NCBI GenBank assembly: GCA_016291595.1
Contig: JAEEXN010000026.1
Coordinates: 1-32,913, forward strand
From: Prevotella sp.
Lineage (GTDB): Bacteria; Bacteroidota; Bacteroidia; Bacteroidales; Bacteroidaceae
Direction: 5' to 3'
DNA length: 32,913 bases
The position numbers were made by a program, and so were the translations under genes. This document shows, in pieces, positions 15,479 to 24,428 of this stretch (position 1 is its first letter; every line of letters starts with the position of its first letter). A model generated the notes under the pieces. The model made no database searches, was not told where the DNA came from, and saw only the letters and a program-made list of their open reading frames with translations.

Positions 15479-15980
15479 ATTGTTCGTATTCTTGATATTT
15501 CTGTTTGATGGCCTGGCGGGCTCTGAAGATGTTTACTTTCACTTGCTCCTCGGTGATGCCCAGCACGGTGGCTATTTCTTTGTAGGGTTTGCCCTCAATG
15601 TCGCGCAGTTGCATGCAGCTCCGTTGTTTTTCGGGCAGTGAGTCGATGAGTTGTCTGACCAGTGAGATGCGGTCTTTGTGCATCATTTGCTCGTAGGGAG
15701 TCGATGATTTGTCGACAGAGTCGATACCGATTGTCTCGATGGATTCCACTTGGTTTCCCATTTTTTTGATGGCGTCGAGCGCCAGGTTTCGGCAAACGGT
15801 CAGGCTATAAGCCTCAATACTCTCGATGTTTTCCCATTCGTTGCGCCTGTTCCAGACTTTAATCAGTGTTTCCTGCACGATATCCTCGGCCTCCTCACGG
15901 TTCATTGTGATGCGAAGTGCCAGTCGGTAGAGCTCGTTTTTCAACGGCAATACATCGTTGCGGAAAGTGATTTCTTTCAT
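15468..15980 (-). CDS. ECF-type RNA polymerase sigma factor
   Basis: 170-aa sigma-70 family factor. Region 2 is seen in ALRITMNREEAEDIVQETLI followed by KVWNRRNEW and the DNA-melting AYSLTVCRNLALDAIK. Region 4 is seen in LPEKQRSCMQLRDIEGKPYK with the recognition helix EEQVKVNIFRARQAIK. Regions 1 and 3 are absent, as in ECF factors. It overlaps the next gene, a membrane protein, by 11 bp, the layout of a sigma/anti-sigma pair. It is separated from argB by a terminator. Target promoters cannot be told from this window. Confidence 0.92.
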   Translation of the reverse strand: MKEITFRNDVLPLKNELYRLALRITMNREEAEDIVQETLIKVWNRRNEWENIESIEAYSLTVCRNLALDAIKKMGNQVESIETIGIDSVDKSSTPYEQMMHKDRISLVRQLIDSLPEKQRSCMQLRDIEGKPYKEIATVLGITEEQVKVNIFRARQAIKQKYQEYEQYGL

Positions 15981-16022
15981 TGGCTCTCTTAGTTAAAGAC
16001 GAATGGGATAGAGGAAAGTTAC

Positions 16023-16044
16023 AAAAAAGAGGCCCGAAAGCCCC
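16023..16044 (-). terminator. Terminator after argB
   Basis: The minus strand reads GGGGC-TTTCGG-GCCTC followed by six T, a short stem with one G-U pair, 18 bp after the argB stop. It marks the end of the topA-aroK-speA-argB block. Confidence 0.7.
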
Positions 16045-16061
16045 ATTTTGTATTTTGTTAA

Positions 16062-16835
16062 CTATTTAATCATGGTGCCATGCAGTCCGTCGATGGCTGT
16101 TGCCAGTGTGATATTGACGCACGAGACGCCCGCGCTGATGGCGTCGAAAGCATTCTCGAGTTTGGGAATCATGCCGCCAGCCACGGTGCCGTCGGCCACA
16201 TATCGGTCGAAATCCTGCCGAGTGATGACGGGAATCACACTGTCGTCATCGTCGGGATTGCTGAGCACACCTTTCTTCTCGAAGCTGTAGATGAGTGTCA
16301 CGTCGTAGTAGGGAGCCAGCGACTTGGCCGTTTCTGCCGCAATAGTGTCGGCATTGGTGTTCAGAATCTGTCCGTGACCGTCGTGCGTCAGAGGTGCCAT
16401 GACGGGGGTGATGCCCATCTCGATGAGCTGGCTGAGCGTCTTTCCATCAGCTCTTTCCACATCACCTACAAAACCGAAATCCACACCATCCTTCAAAGGA
16501 CGTTTATGAGAATGAATGACATCGATGTCGGCACCGGTCAGTCCTAATGCGTTGACGCCGTTGGCTTGCAGACGGGCCACAAGATTCTTGTTCACCAGTC
16601 CGCCATAGACCATGGTGACCACCTGCAGCATCCGGGCATCGGTGATGCGCCGTCCGTTAACCATCTGGCTCTCGATGCCGAGACTCTTGGCCATTTGTGT
16701 GGCACGGCGTCCACCACCGTGTACGAGTACTTTACGGCCTGGTATGGCACTGAAGTTCTGCAGGAGCAGGCTGAGCTGTTCCTCGTCCTCGACAACTGCA
16801 CCGCCGACTTTTACGATAGTTAGCTTTTCTTTCAT
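16062..16835 (-). CDS. argB: Acetylglutamate kinase
   Basis: Phosphorylates N-acetyl-L-glutamate (or an acylated analogue) in arginine synthesis. Start 16835 (MKEKLTIVKVGGAVVED) is preferred to 16883 because it matches the family N-terminus and gives 257 aa. Amino-acid-kinase motifs are VKVGGAV (phosphate-binding), LVHGGGRRAT (substrate Gly-loop), NTNADTIAAE and the C-terminal GGMIPKLENA. It sits 83 bp downstream of the arginine decarboxylase gene on the same strand, which joins making and consuming arginine in one apparent transcript. No other arg genes are in the window. Confidence 0.93.
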   Translation of the reverse strand: MKEKLTIVKVGGAVVEDEEQLSLLLQNFSAIPGRKVLVHGGGRRATQMAKSLGIESQMVNGRRITDARMLQVVTMVYGGLVNKNLVARLQANGVNALGLTGADIDVIHSHKRPLKDGVDFGFVGDVERADGKTLSQLIEMGITPVMAPLTHDGHGQILNTNADTIAAETAKSLAPYYDVTLIYSFEKKGVLSNPDDDDSVIPVITRQDFDRYVADGTVAGGMIPKLENAFDAISAGVSCVNITLATAIDGLHGTMIK

Positions 16836-16918
16836 TCTGGTTTGCATGCTTGAGATGCAGGATTTACTATTATTCCTGAACAAATCAGTTTTCCCTGACC
16901 CGCTCGTTCCGTTCCGTA

Positions 16919-18811
16919 TTATTCCAGATAGGTGTAGCCGTAGAGGCCTGAGCGATAGTTAGAGAGGAATTCCTTGCCCTCTTCGAGCGTGATTTTTCCC
17001 TGTTTGACGCTCTTGGCTACCCAGACTTCCAGCTGGCGAACCAGTTTCTTCGGCTGGTACTGTACATAGTCGAGCACTTCGGCGACCGTCTCACCATCGA
17101 TAATCTGGTCGATATGATAGCCACCGTCTTTCACTGAAATATGCACAGCGTTAGTGTCGCCGAACAGATTGTGCATGTCACCCAGTATCTCCTGATAAGC
17201 ACCTACGAGGAAAACTCCCAGATAGTAGCGCTCGTTTTTCTTCAGAGCATGTACGGGCAGTGAGTGTGAGTTGTGCCGGTTGGTCACGAAATTGGCAATC
17301 TTTCCGTCGGAGTCACAAGTAATGTCCTGCAGAGTTGCGTTGCGGGTAGGACGCTCGTCGAGCCTTTGTATCGGCATGATGGGGAATAACTGGTCGATAG
17401 CCCATGAGTCGGAAAGGCTTTGGAACAGTGAGAAGTTGCAGAAATATTTGTCGGCCAGCAACTTGTCGATGTTCATCAGTTCCTCAGGAATGTGTTTGAG
17501 ATTCTTGGCCAAGGCGTTGATCTCGTGGCAGACGCTCCAATACATGGCCTCAATCTCGGCGCGTGTCTTCAGGTCGACGATACCATGGGCGAACAAGTCG
17601 AGCACCTCCTCGCGAATCTGCTCGGCATCGTGCCAGTCTTCCAGCACGTTGCGTGCCGACAGATTATCCCATATATCATAGAGGTCTTTTACCAGCTGAT
17701 GGCTGTTCTCGTCGGGCTCAAACTCCTCAGGCATCTCTGGCAGCGAGGCAGTCTCCAGCACATCAATCACCAATACGGAGTGATGTGCAGCCAGCGAACG
17801 GCCGCTTTCGGTGATAATGTTGGGGTGGGGCAGGTTGTTTTTGTTGGCGGCATCTACAAATGTGTAGATACAGTCGTTCACATACTCTTGGATGGAGTAG
17901 TTCACCGAGCTCTCGCTCGATGGCGAGCGTGTACCGTCATAATCGACACCCAGTCCGCCTCCGCAGTCAACAAAATCAACGTTGTAGCCCATCTTGTGCA
18001 GCTGGATGTAGAATTGTGACGCCTCGCGTAAGGCTGTCTGGATACGGCGTATCTTGGTAATCTGCGATCCTATATGGAAATGGATGAGTCGCAGGCAGTC
18101 GCGCATGTCCTTCTTGTCGAGCAGGTCGAGGGCCTCCAGCAGCTCAGCACTGGTCAGTCCGAATTTCGATGCGTCGCCTCCGCTCTCTTCCCATTTGCCG
18201 CTTCCCGAGCTGGCCAGTTTGATGCGGATACCGATGTTTGGACGTACGTTGAGTTTTTTAGCCTCACGCGCAATCAGATCCAGTTCGTTCATTTTCTCCA
18301 CGACGATAAAGATCTGCTTGCCCATCTTCTGTGCCAGCAGCGCCAGCTCGATGTAACTCTGGTCTTTATAGCCGTTGCAGACGATGATGGAGTCGCTCTG
18401 GCACTGCATGGCAATCACCGCATGCAGCTCGGGTTTTGAGCCGGCCTCAAGTCCGAGATTGAACTTCCGGCCATGAGAAATGATTTCCTCGACAACAGGT
18501 TGCATCTGATTGACCTTAATCGGGTAGACAACATAGTTCTCACCTTTGTACTGATACTCTTCCGAAGCTTTCTTGAAGCAGCTCCAGGTCTTCTCGATAC
18601 GGTTGTCAAGAATATCGGGGAAACGCAATAATACAGGCGACTGAACGTCGCGGAGAGACAGTTCGTCCATCACCTCACGGATGTCTATCTGTGTTCCGTC
18701 CTTACAAGGAGTGACATAGATGTTACCCTGTGGGTTAATGCCAAAATAAGAAGTACCCCAACCGTTGATGTTGTAGAGTTCCTTCGAATCTTCAATCGTC
18801 CATTTCTTCAT
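16919..18811 (-). CDS. speA: Biosynthetic arginine decarboxylase
   Basis: PLP enzyme that decarboxylates arginine to agmatine for polyamine synthesis. Its 630 aa matches the SpeA family. The PLP-binding lysine lies in NYVVYPIKVNQ (K99). HFHIGSQ, the glycine-rich DCGGGLGVDYDG and the C-terminal DGGYHIDQIIDGETV fit the alanine-racemase-like barrel and beta domain. The N-terminus SYFGINPQGNIYV is typical, so the ATG at 18811 is accepted. It lies 38 bp after aroK and 83 bp before argB on the same strand. Confidence 0.96.
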   Translation of the reverse strand: MKKWTIEDSKELYNINGWGTSYFGINPQGNIYVTPCKDGTQIDIREVMDELSLRDVQSPVLLRFPDILDNRIEKTWSCFKKASEEYQYKGENYVVYPIKVNQMQPVVEEIISHGRKFNLGLEAGSKPELHAVIAMQCQSDSIIVCNGYKDQSYIELALLAQKMGKQIFIVVEKMNELDLIAREAKKLNVRPNIGIRIKLASSGSGKWEESGGDASKFGLTSAELLEALDLLDKKDMRDCLRLIHFHIGSQITKIRRIQTALREASQFYIQLHKMGYNVDFVDCGGGLGVDYDGTRSPSSESSVNYSIQEYVNDCIYTFVDAANKNNLPHPNIITESGRSLAAHHSVLVIDVLETASLPEMPEEFEPDENSHQLVKDLYDIWDNLSARNVLEDWHDAEQIREEVLDLFAHGIVDLKTRAEIEAMYWSVCHEINALAKNLKHIPEELMNIDKLLADKYFCNFSLFQSLSDSWAIDQLFPIMPIQRLDERPTRNATLQDITCDSDGKIANFVTNRHNSHSLPVHALKKNERYYLGVFLVGAYQEILGDMHNLFGDTNAVHISVKDGGYHIDQIIDGETVAEVLDYVQYQPKKLVRQLEVWVAKSVKQGKITLEEGKEFLSNYRSGLYGYTYLE

Positions 18812-18849
18812 GTTAGCCTATTTGGTCTGATTGGTTAATGAGTATGTTG

Positions 18850-19377
18850 TTAGATTCCCAATAGTCCGCGCACTTGCTGCACGCTGATTTTTATTTTCTC
18901 GAAATTATCCATCAAGTCTACATTCAGTGTGTGGCGTGCCTGCGAGTAAAAGTGTTCTCTCTTCTGCAGTTGTTCCTTGATATAGACCATCAGTTCTTCC
19001 TTGCTCTTGCCTAACAGAAGCGGGCGCACGCCCTTTCCCATGAGCAGATGACCGTAGAGGACCTCCGGACTGGCCTGCAGGTAGACCGTCTCGCCCTGCC
19101 GGTTCATGTACTCCATGTTATCGAAGAAGCAGGGTGTGCCGCCTCCGCAGCTGACAATGACGTTCTCGAACTCGGCCACTTCGTGCAGCATATTGCGCTC
19201 AATGCGGCGGAAACCTTCCTCACCCCGTTCATCAAACAATTGCTTCACGGTCTTGCGCATGCGGCTCTCGATATACCAGTCGAGGTCGTAGAAGGGTATG
19301 CCCAACTCTTTCGATAGAGCCTTTCCGACGGTTGTCTTGCCAGCTCCCATGTAGCCTATAATAATGATTCGGATCAT
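18850..19377 (-). CDS. aroK: Shikimate kinase
   Basis: Phosphorylates shikimate at the 3-hydroxyl in aromatic amino acid synthesis. Start 19377 (MIRIIIIGYMGAGKTT) is preferred to 19419 because it places the Walker A motif GYMGAGKTT (8-16) at the usual distance and gives 175 aa. The shikimate-binding Asp lies in DLDWYIE, the RRIE arginine follows, the GGGTPC loop is present, and the lid arginine lies in GVRPLL. The start codon shares one base with the topA stop (TAATG), which indicates translational coupling. Confidence 0.94.
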   Translation of the reverse strand: MIRIIIIGYMGAGKTTVGKALSKELGIPFYDLDWYIESRMRKTVKQLFDERGEEGFRRIERNMLHEVAEFENVIVSCGGGTPCFFDNMEYMNRQGETVYLQASPEVLYGHLLMGKGVRPLLLGKSKEELMVYIKEQLQKREHFYSQARHTLNVDLMDNFEKIKISVQQVRGLLGI

Positions 19378-21719
19378 TATTTTTTCTTTTCCGGTACGCT
19401 CTTGATGATATCCATACACTGCTCGAGCGTCAGTTGCTCTGCTTTCTCGTGCATGTTTTTCGGCAGACGGTAGTTCTTCCCGTCGTATGCAATGTAGGGT
19501 CCGTAGCGTCCGTTCAGGATTTCCAGTTTCGGCTCTTCCTCAAAGCCTTTGATGTGGCGCTGACGCTCCTGCATACGTTTTTGCTCTATCAGTGCGACCG
19601 ATGTTTCGAGCGTGATGGTCATGGGATCCTCGTCCTTCGGCAGCGACACAAACTTCTTGTTGTGCATGACATAAGGACCGAAACGGCCAGTACCGATAAC
19701 AACCGGACTTCCCTCAAACTCACCTACGGTGCGTGGCAGTTTGAACAGTTCCAGAGCCTCGTCGAGCGCGACGGTCTCCATGCTCAGGTTTGCAGGCAGT
19801 TGTGCAAACTGCGGCTTGTTGGAGTCTTCGGCTGTACCAATCTGTACTACAGGTCCGAAACGGCCTATCTTTACAAACACGGGACGGCCCGTCTTCGGGT
19901 CAATACCAAGTTCGCGCTCACCGGCTTTATGCTCGCTGCGCTCGTTCATGGTCTTCTCGACAGTGGGCTCAAACTTCTTGTAGAAGTCTTTCATCATCTT
20001 CTGCCACTCCTTGTCTCCCTCGGCGATACGGTCGAACTGCTGCTCCACACGTGCCGTGAAGTTGTAGTCCATGATATCCTTGAAGTGCTCCATCAGGAAA
20101 TCGTTAACCACGATGCCGATATCGGTAGGCAGCAGTTTTCCCTTGTCGGAGCCTGCGATTTCCTTCTTTTGCTTCACATCAATTTTGATACCTTTCAGTG
20201 TGGCTACCTCAAAGGTGCGTGTCTCGCCTTTCTTGTCGCCTTTCTGCACATACTCGCGCTGTTGGATAGTCGAGATGGTGGGTGCATAGGTTGACGGACG
20301 ACCGATGCCCAGTTCTTCCAGCTTGTGCACCAGGCTGGCCTCGGTATAGCGCAACGGACCTTGACTGAAGCGCTCGGTGGCGACAATCTCACGGCGAATC
20401 AGTTCCTCGCCTTTCTTCATCGGTGGAAGAATATGTGAGAACTCGTCCTCTTGCTCGCTATCGTCGTCTACGGACTCACGATACACTTTCAGGAAACCGT
20501 CGAACTTGACAATCTCGCCGGTGGCGATGAATTTCGAATTAACCGGTGATGCCTGCAAGGCACCGGGATTCTCAATCGTAATCTCTACGGTTGTCTTCTC
20601 TATCTCGGCATCGGCCATCTGGCTGGCAGCAGTGCGTTTCCAGATGAGATCGTAGAGACGGCGCTCCTGTGAAGTACCCTCAATCTCAGTCATGTTCATG
20701 TAGGTAGGACGGATGGCCTCGTGAGCCTCTTGCGCACCCTTCGAACTGGTGTGATACTGGCGTGGTTTGCTGTATTCCTCTCCGTAGAGGTTGATAATCT
20801 CAGCTTTACTGGCATTCACGCAGAGCGAAGAGAGGTTTACCGAGTCCGTACGCATGTATGTGATGCGTCCGTTCTCATATAAATGCTGGGCAACCATCAT
20901 GGTCTGGCTCACGGTAAAGCCCAGTTTGCGGGCAGCCTCCTGCTGTAGGGTCGATGTTGTGAAAGGAGGTGCGGGTGTGCGGCGCAAGGGCTTCTTCGAC
21001 ACGGAGCTGATCGTGAACTTGGCATCCTTACACATCTCGAGGAACTGGATGACCTCATCGTGGGTCTTGAAACGAGTGTCGAGCTCTGCCTTTACCTCGG
21101 AGGCACTGCCATCGGCAGACAGCAAGGCGAAAATAGCGTTCACACGATAGTATGGCTCGCTCTTGAAATTCTGAATCTCACGCTCGCGTTCCACGATTAA
21201 GCGTACGGCTACGCTCTGCACGCGTCCGGCACTGAGAGCCGGTTTTACCTTGCGCCAGAGCACAGGCGACAACTTGAAACCGACCAAACGGTCCAGCACG
21301 CGGCGTGCCTGCTGGGCATTTACCAGGTTCATGTCTAAGTGGCGTGGATGCTCAATAGCATCAAGAATGGCAGGTTTTGTAATCTCGTGGAATACGATGC
21401 GGTTTGTCTTTTCCTCATCCAGACCCAGTACCTCGCATAAGTGCCAGCTGATGGCTTCTCCCTCACGGTCTTCATCGGAAGCCAGCCACACCTTCTGGGC
21501 TTTTTGGGCGTTACTGCGGAGCTCTGATACCAGTTTTTTCTTCTCGTCGGGTATCTCGTAATCCGGAGTGAAAGTGTTTGTGTCTATGCTGATTTCTTTC
21601 TTTTTCAAATCGCGGATATGCCCGTAGCTCGACATCACTTTATAGTTCTCTCCCAAGAATTTCTCGATAGTCTTGGCCTTCGCTGGGCTCTCTACGATAA
21701 CTAAGTTTTCTTTTGTCAT
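19377..21719 (-). CDS. topA: DNA topoisomerase I (type IA)
   Basis: Relaxes negative supercoils. Start 21719 (MTKENLVIVESPAKAK) is preferred to 21758 because the Toprim domain begins at once; this gives 780 aa. The acidic Toprim triad lies in ASDEDREGEAISW, and the active-site tyrosine is Y288 in GRITYMRTDS. Instead of C4 zinc fingers, the C-terminal region carries three Toprim_Crpt-type repeats (GRFGPVVQIG, GRFGPYVMHN, GRYGPYIAYD), as in Bacteroidetes and chlamydial enzymes. It ends in a Lys-rich tail and overlaps the aroK start by one base. Confidence 0.96.
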   Translation of the reverse strand: MTKENLVIVESPAKAKTIEKFLGENYKVMSSYGHIRDLKKKEISIDTNTFTPDYEIPDEKKKLVSELRSNAQKAQKVWLASDEDREGEAISWHLCEVLGLDEEKTNRIVFHEITKPAILDAIEHPRHLDMNLVNAQQARRVLDRLVGFKLSPVLWRKVKPALSAGRVQSVAVRLIVEREREIQNFKSEPYYRVNAIFALLSADGSASEVKAELDTRFKTHDEVIQFLEMCKDAKFTISSVSKKPLRRTPAPPFTTSTLQQEAARKLGFTVSQTMMVAQHLYENGRITYMRTDSVNLSSLCVNASKAEIINLYGEEYSKPRQYHTSSKGAQEAHEAIRPTYMNMTEIEGTSQERRLYDLIWKRTAASQMADAEIEKTTVEITIENPGALQASPVNSKFIATGEIVKFDGFLKVYRESVDDDSEQEDEFSHILPPMKKGEELIRREIVATERFSQGPLRYTEASLVHKLEELGIGRPSTYAPTISTIQQREYVQKGDKKGETRTFEVATLKGIKIDVKQKKEIAGSDKGKLLPTDIGIVVNDFLMEHFKDIMDYNFTARVEQQFDRIAEGDKEWQKMMKDFYKKFEPTVEKTMNERSEHKAGERELGIDPKTGRPVFVKIGRFGPVVQIGTAEDSNKPQFAQLPANLSMETVALDEALELFKLPRTVGEFEGSPVVIGTGRFGPYVMHNKKFVSLPKDEDPMTITLETSVALIEQKRMQERQRHIKGFEEEPKLEILNGRYGPYIAYDGKNYRLPKNMHEKAEQLTLEQCMDIIKSVPEKKK

Positions 21720-21747
21720 CTTTTGGTATACTTTAGTTTTTAGGGCG

Positions 21748-21755
21748 CAAAAGTA
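21748..21755 (-). promoter_or_regulatory. Probable -7 box of topA
   Basis: TACTTTTG on the minus strand fits TAnnTTTG, 28 bp before the ATG at 21719. The -33 region lacks a clear TTTG. Flanking ACAAAAGTTTTGCA is a partial palindrome. Confidence 0.4.
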
Positions 21756-21846
21756 CACAAAAGTTTTGCATACACCTTATTAAATAGAGAGTTTTTAGTT
21801 TTTTTAACGGTCAAGTAATCTGATAGTCCTTTATCTAAAACCGTTC

Positions 21847-22380
21847 TTATGGCTCTTTTTTGTATAGTTCTTGAAACCGTTTGATACCCTCGCGAATTGA
21901 CCGCAGACCGAAGTCGTCGGCATTCAACTGGCTGATGGGAATCCATTGGGCCTCCTCGGCATCGTCCATGGCGCTGACTTGTGTCGTGTTTTTCACCTCA
22001 CAGCGGAAAAACATGTCGAGCGTGTTGATGTCCATGCCGCTGTATCGGTAGAGATTCGGGATGCTGAACACATAGACGGCACGGTCGACGTTGAGGCCGG
22101 TCTCCTCTTTCACCTCGCGCATGACACCTTCCTCACCCGTCTCGTCCATATCGGTGAACCCGCCCGGCAGGTCAAGTGTGCCTTTGGCAGGTTCTTTTTT
22201 GCGGCGTACCACGAGCAGTTCGTTGGCCGGATTGACGATAAACGCCACGTTAGCAGCGCTCGGATTGCCATAATAGGTGAATCCGCAGTCCTGGCATTTC
22301 TTACTTTTGAAATTGTGTATCTCAAACCGGCTACTGCCGCATACAGGACAGTAGCCGAACTTTTCCAGTGGATGACTCAT
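21847..22380 (-). CDS. Nudix hydrolase with N-terminal zinc ribbon
   Basis: 177-aa cytoplasmic pyrophosphohydrolase. A zinc ribbon (C11, C14, C29, C32) precedes the Nudix fold, whose box is intact: G73-G74, then E83-E84, and R88-E89-V90 followed by K91-E92-E93-T94-G95. A zinc ribbon before Nudix is seen in NudC (NADH/RNA-cap hydrolase). This protein is shorter and lacks the long NudC N-terminal domain, so the substrate is open. It follows the DUF4359-like gene by 20 bp on the same strand and is separated from topA by 127 bp. Confidence 0.88.
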   Translation of the reverse strand: MSHPLEKFGYCPVCGSSRFEIHNFKSKKCQDCGFTYYGNPSAANVAFIVNPANELLVVRRKKEPAKGTLDLPGGFTDMDETGEEGVMREVKEETGLNVDRAVYVFSIPNLYRYSGMDINTLDMFFRCEVKNTTQVSAMDDAEEAQWIPISQLNADDFGLRSIREGIKRFQELYKKEP

Positions 22381-22400
22381 TTGGTAAACTGCAGTTTTTT

Positions 22401-22790
22401 CTAATTTTCTTCCTCTTCTTCATCCTCTACCTTCTTGCCTTTCTCCAGTGCCTCGCGCAACATTTTCTTGTCGAAGGTGAATACATGACCGAAAATGCCC
22501 ACCGAGAGCAGTTTGTTCTCGTCTCCCTGACGGATGTGTGTGGTGTTGAAAAGGTAGTAATTGTCCACTTTCAGCTTGCTGTTCAGTGCCGTCTCGATGG
22601 CAGAGTTGACAATGCTCTTGCCGATACGGGTCAGGCCATTGTCCTTGAAACCACGGTTCTCGGCCTCTTCGTCCACCAATTCCTTAACGGCTTTCATCAT
22701 GGCTTCTTTGTGGGCACGCTTGTCGGGCACAGTCTGTGTCATCAGAACGGCCACGAGCAGAATAATAACGATTGTTAATAGTTTCTTCAT
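22401..22790 (-). CDS. Small exported or membrane-anchored protein, DUF4359-like
   Basis: 129 aa. The N-terminal hydrophobic helix (3-17, LLTIVIILLVAVLMT) acts as a signal or anchor. A helical, charged middle follows, then DNYYLFNTTHIRQGDENKLL and SVGIFGHVFTF, a beta-rich end that resembles the FS/GxFGxV pattern of DUF4359, and an acidic tail (EDEEEEEN). The family call is tentative and the function unknown. It lies 57 bp after the sialate esterase and 20 bp before the Nudix gene, all on the minus strand. Confidence 0.75.
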   Translation of the reverse strand: MKKLLTIVIILLVAVLMTQTVPDKRAHKEAMMKAVKELVDEEAENRGFKDNGLTRIGKSIVNSAIETALNSKLKVDNYYLFNTTHIRQGDENKLLSVGIFGHVFTFDKKMLREALEKGKKVEDEEEEEN

Positions 22791-22847
22791 TTCTATGTGT
22801 TTTCAGTTGATGTTTATAAGGAGTTTATATGGATTTCAGGACTTCTT

Positions 22848-24302
22848 CTACCAGTTATCCGTACGGAAAGGGAACAAGGGAAGTCCTGCCGCATTCTTCA
22901 GGTTTCCGATTTGGAAGTTCTTAAAGCAGTAGCGCACGGCAACAGGTTTTTTCACGTCGGGTGATGAGAGGCGGATGGTCTCATTCAAATTGCCGCCACC
23001 CGGTTGCCAGAAATGCTCGGCCTTGGCAGGATGGAAAACATGGTCGTCGCCGGCCAGCTCGAAGCCTTGTATGTCCTCGAAACGGCTGAAGCCACCGATA
23101 TTGTTGTCGAGATAGATATGTATCTTGTCCTCTACAATCTTCATCTCCTTGAACGAGGGACTCAGACAGCCTATTGTGGTCATTCCGTAGGTCTTGTTCA
23201 GGGCCAGATAGGCCAGCCGCCTGCCCACTTCCCGTTTCTTGGCAGGGTGAATCTGCTGGGTCTCATAGGGATAAACCAAGTCGTTGGTACATACAAGTCC
23301 GCTGTTCGGAATCAGCTTTGAGGCCTTGAATTGCTGCTCACGCAAGCGTGCACCCGCGTCACCATTCACATTATCATACCAGTAGGGAGCAATCTCAACG
23401 AAATAGAACGGAATCTCGCCCAGGCCGAACTGCGAGCGCCACTGGTCTACCAACAGTTTCAACCGCCCACTGTATTGGTCGCCTGGGTCGCCCACATTCG
23501 AGCACCCTTGATAATAGAGGATGCCCTTCACGGTGTAGTTTAGTATGGGATTGAACGTTCCGTTACCCCAAAGCATTGCGCGGTGATAGTCCCATTGTGG
23601 CTTGAACTTCACGATACCGTCCGAATCGGTCGGCTCCTGGGTGTACTTCTCCAGGTTCTCCTTGGTCAGCCAGCTCTCCACACGCGAGCCTCCCTTGTTG
23701 GCCATGATGAGGCCTACAGGGATGTCGAGGGCACGGTTGACGGCCTGTGCGAAGAAATAACCTGTGGCCGAGGCATCACCGACGGTTTCCGCATTCACCT
23801 CTTTCCACTCACACTGTGCGTCTTCCTGAGGTGTCATCCGCATGATGCTCGGAATCTTCACAAAGTGTATTCCGCGGTATTGGCGCGCATCGATAATCTC
23901 GTCGTTATATCCTTCTACAGGACAGTTGCCGAATCCTTTCATCGGCATCTCCATGTTGCTTTGTCCGGCACACACCCAAACCTCGCCTGCGAGCACGTTG
24001 CTTAGAGTCAACGGCTCACCGTCGTCGAAGGTGATTTGTAGCGGAGTATAACTGGCAACGGGCGTTTTCACCGTCAGAATCCAACGTCCGTCCTTTCCGG
24101 CCTTGGCCGTATACACATCATCTGCCCACGAGGTGGTCACCCGGATGGTTTTACCTGCCTTTGACCAGCCCCACAACCGGACCTCGGTGTTTTGCTGAAC
24201 AACCATATTGTCGCAAAGAATATGCGGCAGTCTCACTTTCGACTGGGCGCCCGTCAGCATGACAACGAGTGCCGATAGTGCTATGAATCGTTTTAAAGCC
24301 AT
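22848..24302 (-). CDS. Exported sialate O-acetylesterase-like SGNH hydrolase
   Basis: 484 aa with a signal peptide (1-20). The SASA/DUF303-type catalytic block begins with AGQSNMEMP, with nucleophile S115. The later IHPAKKREVGRRLA carries the catalytic His, and a Glu/Asp-rich strand (GEIPFYFVEIAPYW) fits the family. A beta-sandwich (about 25-105) precedes the hydrolase domain, as in related enzymes. It probably removes O-acetyl groups from sialic acid or other glycans in the periplasm or at the surface. It is divergent from another exported esterase at 24429 (126-bp gap), which suggests a shared glycan-deacetylation function. No sialidase or transporter is in the window. Confidence 0.88.
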   Translation of the reverse strand: MALKRFIALSALVVMLTGAQSKVRLPHILCDNMVVQQNTEVRLWGWSKAGKTIRVTTSWADDVYTAKAGKDGRWILTVKTPVASYTPLQITFDDGEPLTLSNVLAGEVWVCAGQSNMEMPMKGFGNCPVEGYNDEIIDARQYRGIHFVKIPSIMRMTPQEDAQCEWKEVNAETVGDASATGYFFAQAVNRALDIPVGLIMANKGGSRVESWLTKENLEKYTQEPTDSDGIVKFKPQWDYHRAMLWGNGTFNPILNYTVKGILYYQGCSNVGDPGDQYSGRLKLLVDQWRSQFGLGEIPFYFVEIAPYWYDNVNGDAGARLREQQFKASKLIPNSGLVCTNDLVYPYETQQIHPAKKREVGRRLAYLALNKTYGMTTIGCLSPSFKEMKIVEDKIHIYLDNNIGGFSRFEDIQGFELAGDDHVFHPAKAEHFWQPGGGNLNETIRLSSPDVKKPVAVRYCFKNFQIGNLKNAAGLPLFPFRTDNW

Positions 24303-24348
24303 GATTCTTCCTTTTTACTTTTTTACCATTCTACTTTTTCAATAATTG

Positions 24349-24380
24349 TCTGCAATATTACAAAAAAATAGCTATCTTTG
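24349..24380 (+). promoter_or_regulatory. Promoter of the acetyl-esterase-like gene
   Basis: TCTG (24349-24352), 20 bp, then TATCTTTG (24373-24380): a perfect -7 box with a near-consensus -33 box. The leader is about 45 nt. Confidence 0.6.
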
Positions 24381-24428
24381 CAACTGAAAAGCTGAAAAAA
24401 TAACAAATAAAGCGTAAAAACAAGACGA

